The notes below the pieces were generated by a model, which saw only the letters and a list, made by a program, of their open reading frames with translations, was not told where the DNA came from and searched no databases. Below, in pieces: positions 56,271 to 64,000 of a stretch of DNA of 64,000 nucleotides (its first letter is position 1; every line of letters starts with the position of its first letter). Made by a program: the position numbers and the translations under genes. The DNA comes from Liolophura sinensis. Taxonomy: Eukaryota; Mollusca; Polyplacophora; Chitonida; Chitonidae. The DNA lies in the NCBI RefSeq assembly GCF_032854445.1, contig NC_088298.1:919474-983473 (forward strand), in the 5' to 3' direction.

Positions 56271-56854
56271 TATTTTTTTAATCGACATGTGACATATGTG
56301 TGACAGCCTAACAAATGAGGATAGCCCACTACATTCTGTAGAGTGAACTTGGGCATACATAACGACTTATCAACTGATCGTATTGGGCTGGTCCAAATTG
56401 CTGATGGTCATACAATTTTAAGATTCACCAGCATACTAATAATAATAAGCTACAAAGTTACAAAACCGATCTTCTTTGAGTGCCTCATTCATACACTCAT
56501 TCAGACAAAAGGTTATTCACATAGTCCATACAGCTCATATACATGTAGCTGAACCGGATATAAGATACTCAAAGATTATAAACAATGTAGTGCATCATAG
56601 ACATTTTCATACTTAATCGTATACACGTGATTTCAGTTGAGTCGCGTTGTTATTTCGCATACCCGAGCGTTTAGGACGCGACGCAACAGTCGAGCTGAGT
56701 TGTGTTGCGTTGGGTGTTAAGCTACTGTATGCCGACCTGCAATATAACAACTGAATTGAGGTACTTTGTTGCTGTTTTATCAGAAGATATTACTATGGTT
56801 CTTACCCTGAATCCCTTTTTATATTAAAGGCATGAATCGCCTAAGTATGACAAA
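56271..56854. other. No gene seen
   Basis: Unique sequence. A GC-containing patch at 56,640-56,720 is rich in GTTGCG-like strings. Confidence 0.5.
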
Positions 56855-57516
56855 AACATTCAGATGTTCCATTTGGCGCTTGTGTCTGGTCTCAAGGCTG
56901 TCTGCCAAGCTTCCTCGTCGATGGTTTCGGCCACCGAGTCCACTTATCAGTTGTGACGAGACGAATAGCTGGCCATCACATCCTGTGAGTTTCGTTTGTC
57001 AGAGCCTCCAGGCATTTCTTATCAACGATTATTTTCAAGTGACATTTTGTTATTAGTAACCTATTAATAAACCTCTTCCTATCCATGTCATACATGAACT
57101 TTATGGCTCAAACCGAGTTGAATTTTAAAATGGCCGACAAGAGAACAGGGATAGTTGTCTAATCGACACGGTGCGCAGCGAGGAGAATAATGAAGGGTCT
57201 CCAATGCGTGACCTACGAAGAAATGACGTTTGAAAAATGGATATCATTACCAGAAATCTGACAATAAAGTTGAGGACAAAGTGCAAGCTTCTACGGGGTA
57301 ATTGAACGAAATTATTCGACCGTTTCATCTGATAATGATACGTATTCTACCAACAAAAAGCCCGCAATTATTCATTACTAAACTCCGGGACATCCATCCG
57401 CTGCTATGAGATTCTTGATGAAAGAAGGATAATCCACAGCGAAAGGCCAAAAGTTCCAGATTAAAACCCATACGAGGTGCAACGTGTTGACATTCAAGGT
57501 ACTGATCGTAGGATTA
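56855..57516 (+). repeat. R-E repeat, copy 2
   Basis: Same order of landmarks as the copies at 47,555 and 62,955, ending CGAGGTGCAACGTGTTGACA. The 49-bp satellite begins directly at this end. Confidence 0.75.
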
Positions 57517-58610
57517 TGTTGTTCACTCCTGCCTTGAGGAAATGATACCAAGGCTGTGTGAAGTATGTTGTTCACTCCTGCCTTGAGGAAATGGTACCAA
57601 GGCTGTGTGAAGTATATTGCCCACTCCTGCCTTGAGGAAATGATATCAAGGTTGTGTGAAGTATGTTGTTCACTCCTGCCTTGAGGAAATGATACCAAGG
57701 CTGTGTGAAGTATATTGCCCACTCCTGCCTTGAGGAAATGTTATCAAGGCTGTGTGAAGTATATTGCCCACTCCTGCCTTGAGGAAATGATATCAAGGTT
57801 GTGTGAAGTATGTTGTTCACTCCTGCCTTGAGGAAATGTTATCAAGGCTGTGTGAAGTATATTGCCCACTCCTGCCTTGAGGAAATGTTATCAAGGCTGT
57901 GTGAAGTATATTGCCCACTCCTGCCTTGAGGAAATGATATCAAGGTTGTGTGAAGTATATTGTTCACTCCTGCCTTGAGGAAATGATACCAAGGCTGTGT
58001 GAAGTATATTGCCCACTCCTGCCTTGAGGAAATGTTATCAAGGCTGTGTGAAGTATATTGCCCACTCCTGCCTTGAGGAAATGATATCAAGGTTGTGTGA
58101 AGTATGTTGCCCACTCCTGCCTTGAGGAAATGATATCAAGGTTGTGTGAAGTATATTGCCCACTCCTGCCTTGGGGAAATGATATCAAGGTTGTGTGAAG
58201 TATATTGCCCACTCCTGCCTTGAGGAAATGTTATCAAGGCTGTGTGAAGTATGTTGTTCACTCCTGCCTTGAGGAAATGATATCAAGGTTGTGTGAAGTA
58301 TGTTGTTCACTCCTGCCTTGAGGAAATGATACCAAGGCTGTGTGAAGTATATTGCCCACTCCCGCCTTGAGGAAATGTTATCAAGGTTGTGTGAAGTATG
58401 TTGTTCACCCCTGCCTAGAGGAAATGATATCAAGATTGTGTGAAGTATGTTGTTCACTCCTGCCTTGAGGAAATGATATCAAGGTTGCGTGAAGTATGTT
58501 GTTCGCTCCTGCCTTGAGGAAATGATACCAAGGCTGTGTGAAGTATATTACCCACTCCTGCCTAGAAAAATTGATATCAAGGCTATGTGGAGACTATTGT
58601 TCATCCTTGC
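57517..58610. repeat. 49-bp satellite array with 147-bp higher-order units
   Basis: A partial unit (57,517-57,531) is followed by 21 full units from 57,532 to 58,560 in unbroken 49-bp register, and a degenerate last unit. Consensus pieces are CCTTGAGGAAATGATATCAA, GGTTGTGTGAAGTATGTTG and TTCACTCCTG. Three unit types (GATATC/GGTTG, GATACC/GGCTG, GTTATC/GGCTG) recur in order in units 3-11. The long minus-strand open frames over it are periodic artefacts. Confidence 0.96.
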
Positions 58611-58767
58611 CTGATGATAGTACATGATACCAGCGCTGGTTTTTGTGTGGCCTGAATAGAAAGAGTATCATCTCGTAAGCCTCAAGCCCTCCCTCCAATC
58701 ACGATATAGCGAATCCTAATGCTTTGACTGAAGCCGGTCATAATGCTGAAGGTCTAATTGTCTCATG

Positions 58768-58822
58768 CTAACGGGAAGGTCTGACAGCTATCTGCGGATG
58801 GTCGTGGGTTTCCGCGGGCTCT
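58768..58822 (+). mobile_element. SINE-1 core fragment
   Basis: GGGAAGGTCTGACAGCTATC and TGCGGATGGTCGTGGGTTTC are present, and it ends abruptly at GGGCTCTGTGAATTTC. Confidence 0.7.
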
Positions 58823-59280
58823 GTGAATTTCAAGATGCCAACTGGTATAGACTTGCCCATTATTTTGTTGAATTCAATGGCAAGTGTTCTCGGTCTACCA
58901 GTAATGTTTATGTGAATCTACTGGTTCACAATTTTCCAAACAACATTGGTTTAAGTAATTTAAGAAGTGTTTCTCCTGTTGGGTTAATGATTCTTCACAG
59001 TTTTCTCTCATACTGCTTAATACAACTGGAGGCAGAAGTACCTAATGAAATCTTAAAATATTTTCAATTTCCGAAAGAGCATCTACATGAACAAATTTTG
59101 TATTTAGATGTACATTGTAAAATGTTCATTTACGACACCCTACTACATTGTGCGGCCACGTAGATAGGGGGAAAATCAAGAGCAATCTGATTTTGAACTG
59201 CCTGGGAAAATCTGGGACATTTTAGATGGAAATGCAGCAAAACTACTATCTGAGCTAGTTCAGTGTGAAGTTGTAATTAA
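58823..59280 (+). pseudogene. Probable broken coding fragment, family unknown
   Basis: About 112 codons read well from 58,827 to 59,163: NWYRLAHYFVEFNGK, VYVNLLVHNFPNN, MILHSFLSYCLIQLEAEVP and QILYLDVHCKMFIYDTLLH. After the TAG a second frame continues protein-like from about 59,169 to 59,288 (ENQEQSDFELPGKIWDILDG, LLSELVQCEVVIKID). This suggests one coding region with a frameshift, or two exons with an unseen junction. The codons are AT-rich. The left edge is a SINE fragment. I do not recognise the family. Confidence 0.4.
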
Positions 59281-59364
59281 GATTGATTGAAGTTGTTTCC
59301 CTCGTCGATTTCTATCCTCTCCATAAAAAAAAACAAATATTGTTTAAGCATATCACGTGACCAG

Positions 59365-59490
59365 TTAGAATAAAAACTTGACTGAGGTAACTTGACAACA
59401 GGTGGTATTTCACCGGTTATGTGTTACCATCTGTCATCTGTCACACTAGTTTTCGTCGTTACTCTGGTTTTTACTCTGTATGCTGTACAC
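59365..59490 (+). repeat. R-A repeat copy
   Basis: TTAGAATAAAAACTTGACTG, TTTCACCGGTTATGTG and CTCTGGTTTTTACTCTGTATG are present. Confidence 0.7.
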
Positions 59491-59851
59491 TTTTATATTA
59501 CAGTCCATTTCCAAAGTTCAACTCAGGTACCTTGTAGGTTTTAGATGGTTCATAAACAATGGCGAATGTAGAAGGGACACAATATAACACATTATATACA
59601 TTCACATTCATTCAGGAGAAAGAGAAACCAAGTGCCAAGAGTACCCTTACATTTCCAATTTGTGACGTCCGACGTGAAGACTAGCCGCCTTCAACTGAAA
59701 GGATACAGCTCTTTTATGACCGTCAAGCCTTTTTTTAATCACTAAGGCTTCAAAAACACTGAGATGGGTTGATCTAGAAATTCCCTGCTTTATCAGGACT
59801 GAACCTGTGCCTTGTGCACCCCGTGGTTCTATCGCATCGGGTAGCAATCTA

Positions 59852-60330
59852 TGTGTCGAGTCAAACATTTGCATGTCAGCCGTCAACCAATAAGGACGTT
59901 CAGGTCAACAATCGCCAAGCCAAGTCCCAAAACGATGTTTAACACAAACCACCAAAGAACTAAGAAAGTATATAAAGTACGAATATAGGACGAAATCATA
60001 TAAAAAGAAACAGTCAAAAGTTGTCAGTCGTGTACGAAAGATTCGAGGTATGTTCCAGGCGATTGAGTGAAATCAATATTCAAACTATGTACCATGCTAA
60101 TATATAATATGTTGAAAATAAAGTATGTATCTAAGCTGCGATTTGATTGCAACTGTTCATATATTTAAAGTGGCGATCTAATTCAACACGATGAATATAA
60201 AGTCCCTAGCCAATGCAAATCAACCGCATCCCTAGATCAAAGGGTTCATTGTTCATTTGCGGGCTTATTTGTCTTATAGAGTGCTACCTGCAATAGATCA
60301 AATGTACATGATGGAGTAACGCAATTGATT
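59852..60330 (+). repeat. R-D repeat copy, near full length
   Basis: CAGCCGTCAACCAATAAGG, TTTAACACAAACCACCAAAG, GTACCATGCTAATATATAA and the distal GTGGCGATCTAATTCAACAC are in order. It is a good copy for building a consensus. Confidence 0.8.
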
Positions 60331-60861
60331 TACTGACAAATACAAAGGTTTACATGTTAGCAGGTAGACGTTTTACAATCTTTATTAGTTTCAGCCTAAA
60401 GTAAAACATAATGTGTGAAAATCACACTAAATGAACCCCAACGTTAAACTCAATCTTGATGGCAACTGATATGTGAATATCGCAGTTCTTGTACGAATAT
60501 CCGGGCGTTTTCAGCAGAATTGACAACTGAACACCTTCACATTATATGCCCATATTATTGTCCTTTACAGGCTCTTTCAAAGCGGACAAAAATGTTGTTG
60601 GCTAGGGACGATTTCTCTTAATCACAACGCCGTTTGCATTGATAGACATTGCCACAAAGAGCCATAAACGAACAATTTAACAACAAAAAAAGATAAAATT
60701 CGTGGCAGTTAAGTTTGTATAAGTCGTTCCGCAGAAATTCCATCAGAGAACCTCAGCATGAATTCTTCCTATTAATATACCTGACTTAAGAACGACGTGG
60801 AAATGGAGTCGTGGGAGATGACATGCGCCAAATCCTCTTATAAGCAAAAATCGAATCTAAA
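60331..60861. other. Unique sequence, then weak R-G upstream match
   Basis: 60,585-60,850 shows a faint match to 45,540-45,790, including GACATGCGCCAAAT against AACATGCGCTAAAT. No gene. Confidence 0.4.
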
Positions 60862-61045
60862 AATAAAGTCCGATATTCGTATACCACTCTTACAGCAGCG
60901 TTCCCAGTGGATAATCGCTAGATCGATTTCCACAACAACGGGTCCGAATGCAGTACATAAGAAATAATATATATCAATAAATAAAACTAAGATGGTAAGA
61001 TGTGAGAGAGAAGCAGTCGTCAGTTTTCAACGCAAGGAACAGGCG
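60862..61045 (+). repeat. R-D fragment within the R-G region
   Basis: GTCCGATATTCGTATACCA, GATAATCGCTAGATCGATTT and GCAGTCGTCAGTTTTCAACG. It seems inserted between the weak and strong parts of R-G copy 3. Confidence 0.6.
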
Positions 61046-61059
61046 ATTTTCTAAGCGTG

Positions 61060-61540
61060 AAGCCACCTAAACAGAGATCCGTCAATCTGACACAAACATA
61101 TTCTACACGAACAGCGAATGAAAGCTTTCATAAACAGCGCTATACTGAATCAACCATTTTGCAAGTCAGATTCGGTGCGGTTCGATTCCTGTCGGTTCAT
61201 GATTTCTTCATGCCATATAGATTTGCAGAAAATAACGAAATTTTGCCTTCACCAGGTTATCACCCGTGCAGGGTCACGTGAACTGAAGCCCGTCTTTAGA
61301 GGCTAGGACCGTTGCATCTGGAATGAAACATGATTAACGCTTCAAATTTACACAACCAGTAAGGTTTTACAACTCGGCATTATTTTGTCATCTTGACGTT
61401 ATGGTTAACGCCGGCAGCTGATGATCTCATAGCCCTGATCACGGACCGGAAGCCGTAGAACGAACGAGTCAGTCAAGTAGCTCCGAGCGATATCAGTCAG
61501 TGGCTGGTTTAAGTTAAGCACTTGTGCAGAGAGCGTGAGT
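61060..61540 (+). repeat. R-G repeat, copy 3
   Basis: AAGCTTTCATAAACAGCGC, TTCAAATTTACACAACCAGT, GATCACGGACCGGAAGCCGT and TGGCTGGTTTAAGTTAAGCA. The SINE site of copy 2 is unoccupied (GATCTCATAGCCCTGATC). Confidence 0.8.
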
Positions 61541-61799
61541 TTTGTGACTCTTCAGGAGTAGTTAGGGCCTGAGGAATCACTTACAATTATCGAAGTAATT
61601 ACCATCTGTCAAATGTCCCCTCATCAGAATAAAAGTCTTAGAAGATTCTTTCTAACATCACTGAAAACCATTGATTACTTCTCGTTGCAAGGTTTCGTCT
61701 AATTTCGTATTTCGCATTGTTTTAGTACACTGCATTGTAATTGTATATTACATACAACTGTAAACGACAACACAGCAACTGGAGTAATTCTAGACCAGC

Positions 61800-61995
61800 G
61801 ACATATAATAAATTGCAATTAAATTCAATGCATTTTATCAAATTCTGTAGGGGTGTAATGCACAGTCAGAATAAAACCCTAACTGAGGTAGATTGACAAG
61901 AGGAAGTATTTCACCAGTAACGTTTGACCATTTATCGCCTATCAAGCTGTTATCACTGCTCTGGTGTTGGTCTCTGTGCTGTACGTCTTTATTTA
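61800..61995 (+). repeat. R-A repeat copy
   Basis: AATAAATTGCAATTAAATTC, CAGAATAAAACCCTAACTGA and TATCACTGCTCTGGTGTTGG. Confidence 0.75.
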
Positions 61996-62511
61996 CATTC
62001 CACAGGTTTCTTTTCTTTATTTGGTAGTTTGTTTGTTTTCTTTCTTTTTAGTGCTGTGGGATGTATTACAACATACAACTATACTGACTCCAGATTATCA
62101 TTCTCAATTCTTGCCAATTCAATGGTTCAGCTAACTCCATAGGAGCTGGTTGATCACTTAGAATTCATGTTTTCCAAACTTGGTTTTTCCTATGTATTAT
62201 ATGAGGGTAAACACATATTTCGGTAATTTTTTTATCAATAATACAAAAAGATCGTAACAGTTTTGCCTTAAGGCAATTTTATACGGTCAAAATAAACAGG
62301 CTAAAGTTATTCTGGCTGATAATAATTCAAGAGCATTGGTGCCATATCGGATCCCATACACCAGTACACCCACTCAAAGCCTTATATGTCTGTTCCACAG
62401 TTTAACCCACGGCATTGATGCTACGTGTGTAGTTCTTGTTTCAATGTTTTAATGTGATTGTATGTTAAATGTGATGAAAACACAGCGTTTTGAGTATTTC
62501 TATACAAGTGA
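61996..62511. other. No gene seen
   Basis: AT-rich unique sequence between two R-A copies. Confidence 0.5.
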
Positions 62512-62735
62512 CGTGTAATAAATTGCCATTAAAATCACTGCACTTTTTGACGTAATTCTGCTGAGGCCACGGTGCATTCATGCACCAAGATGAACAGTTA
62601 GAATAAAATCCTGAAGGATTTAAACTGACCTTATTACTAACTGGATTTCACCGGTTACGTGTCATCATTTGTCACCTATCACACTCTCGTTGCTGCTGTG
62701 GTTTTACTCTTTATGCATGCTGTACGTCTTTAATC
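62512..62735 (+). repeat. R-A repeat copy
   Basis: GTAATAAATTGCCATTAAAA, GTTAGAATAAAATCCTG, TTTCACCGGTTACGTG and TTTTACTCTTTATGCATGCT. One of the more complete copies. Confidence 0.75.
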
Positions 62736-62954
62736 GTATTGTTACTCGGGTAGAATCTTTTTAAGGTTCGGTGGGGTTTATCCATGCATCTTGAGCACAG
62801 TTGCAAATAAAGAACACTTATGTATATAGTACTTATATTATAAAACTGAAATGTTGATACGAAGCCAATTATTGTTGTTCCGGCAGGAGATAGTACCGGA
62901 TCTGTCTGCACGAGTTCTGTTTTAACGCTGAGGGCATAACTCTTCAAGGTTTTT

Positions 62955-63620
62955 TTGAGTTTCGACACTTTCGCCTGGTTGTGAAGTTGTCTGCAAAACT
63001 TGATCGTCGGCTATTTCCGGGATTAAGAAAACGCTTGATGGTTTTGATGTGACTATTTCCTGGCCGTCACATCGTGTGGAATTTCTTTGTGAGAGCCACA
63101 GAACATTTCTTATCAACGATTATTTTTCAGCTCCATTTTGCTGGAGCCTATTAGTGAACTTCTTCCTATCCGTGTAATACATGGCATTTGGCTTCTATAT
63201 GGCAATATGGCCTATGACAGAACAAGGTTTAGAGCCTAGTTGACACTATGTAGAAGGTGACTAGGAGACGGTTCACAGCAGGTCCAGCAGCGAGGTGACG
63301 TTTAGAAAGTAATATAATCAATCTGACGATAAAGACTTAGTCAGGACGAACAATATGCATCTCCAACGGCGTAACTGGATGAAACTTTTTGACCGTCTCA
63401 CCAAAACATCAGATAATGATATATGATCTGTCAACAGATGTCTCGTAATTGTTCTTTACTGCACCCAGGAAAATGAAGTCATTCACTGTTCCGTCGCTAT
63501 TGAGTTTACTATGAAAACACGATCAACTGCAGCGGAAGAGCAAAGTTCCCGTATCAAAACAGATACCAGCAGTGTACGAGGTACAGTGCGTTGACAATCA
63601 ATTATGCCACTGACGGTAAC
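62955..63620 (+). repeat. R-E repeat, copy 3
   Basis: Same order of landmarks as 47,555 and 56,855 (AACATTTCTTATCAACGATT, AACTTCTTCCTATCCGTGTA, TACGAGGTACAGTGCGTTGA). No satellite follows it. Confidence 0.75.
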
Positions 63621-64000
63621 CTTGCTTTAGGTTGACGGGTATTTTCCACATCTGCTATATGATGTCCAATAAGCCTATAACCGATAAGTGCGGAAAACAT
63701 TTCCGGTCTTGTGAGATGGCCACCAAACCTGTATGCGGTGATGACTTGTAACGTAGATAACTGGTAACGTAGATATTTCATGAAAACAAGACTCTATGCA
63801 AAATCATGCGCAATTTAAAAACGCACCTCACGGTCAAGACAAGCAGGTCAAGTAAGTTAAGCAAGACAAGCCAAGACAAGCAAGTCAATCTCCAATGAAA
63901 AGACTCCAAAGAAAATGAATTATGAACACAGCTAAAAACTTTGTAAGATTGACTTAATTTTGAGAAGTGATGTTTAGGAACTATGTGAGAAGCATGGTTA
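63621..64000. other. No gene seen; short AAGACAAGC-type repeats
   Basis: 63,835-63,890 is a run of AAGACAAGCAAGTCAAG variants. The rest is unique. Confidence 0.5.

Noticed and set aside
57378-58457. Minus-strand open frames with repeated ILHT/FPQGRS-like peptide
   Set aside because: They lie on the 49-bp satellite. Three units make 49 codons, giving a periodic artefact.

Overview
The window is eukaryotic. It is AT-rich, has split genes with GT-AG introns, no bacterial operon structure, and is packed with tRNA-derived SINEs, other dispersed repeats and minisatellites. The SINE families and the receptor gene point to a marine lophotrochozoan, most likely a mollusc, although a brachiopod is not excluded. 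This is inferred from repeat style and gene family, since no species-diagnostic gene is present.

The only gene I can identify with confidence is on the minus strand at 3,218-9,892. Five exons, joined in consistent reading phase, encode TM1 to TM5 and the start of the third intracellular loop of a rhodopsin-type neuropeptide receptor. It belongs to the crustacean cardioactive peptide receptor / neuropeptide S receptor / vasopressin receptor group. The N-terminal exon(s) were not found. The TM6-TM7 exons should lie beyond the left edge, because nothing in 1-3,217 reads as TM6 or TM7. At 862-1,197 there is the C-terminal tail of a retroelement reverse-transcriptase protein.

From about 10 kb rightward I see no confident host exon. 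The region holds about two dozen copies of a tRNA-derived SINE with an (AAAT)n tail (called SINE-1 here) and two related tRNA-headed families (SINE-2 with a CACT tail, and SINE-3). It also holds a family of about 230 bp present about 15 times (R-A), a family of up to about 500 bp present about 12 times (R-D), three longer low-copy families (R-E, R-F, R-G), and two terminal-inverted-repeat elements (R-I and the element at 54,903-55,360). More than ten minisatellites with different periods (13, 16, 17, 28, 34, 35, 43, 46, 49, 69 and 94 bp) lie among them. Insertion order can be read in several places: SINEs sit inside minisatellites, inside R-D, inside R-G and inside an older SINE, often with target-site duplications.

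A few open stretches look somewhat gene-like without being recognisable (20.9-21.1, 22.5, 35.4-35.8, 47.1 and 58.8-59.3 kb). They are listed at low confidence. The family labels SINE-1/2/3 and R-A to R-I are mine and are used only to link entries.
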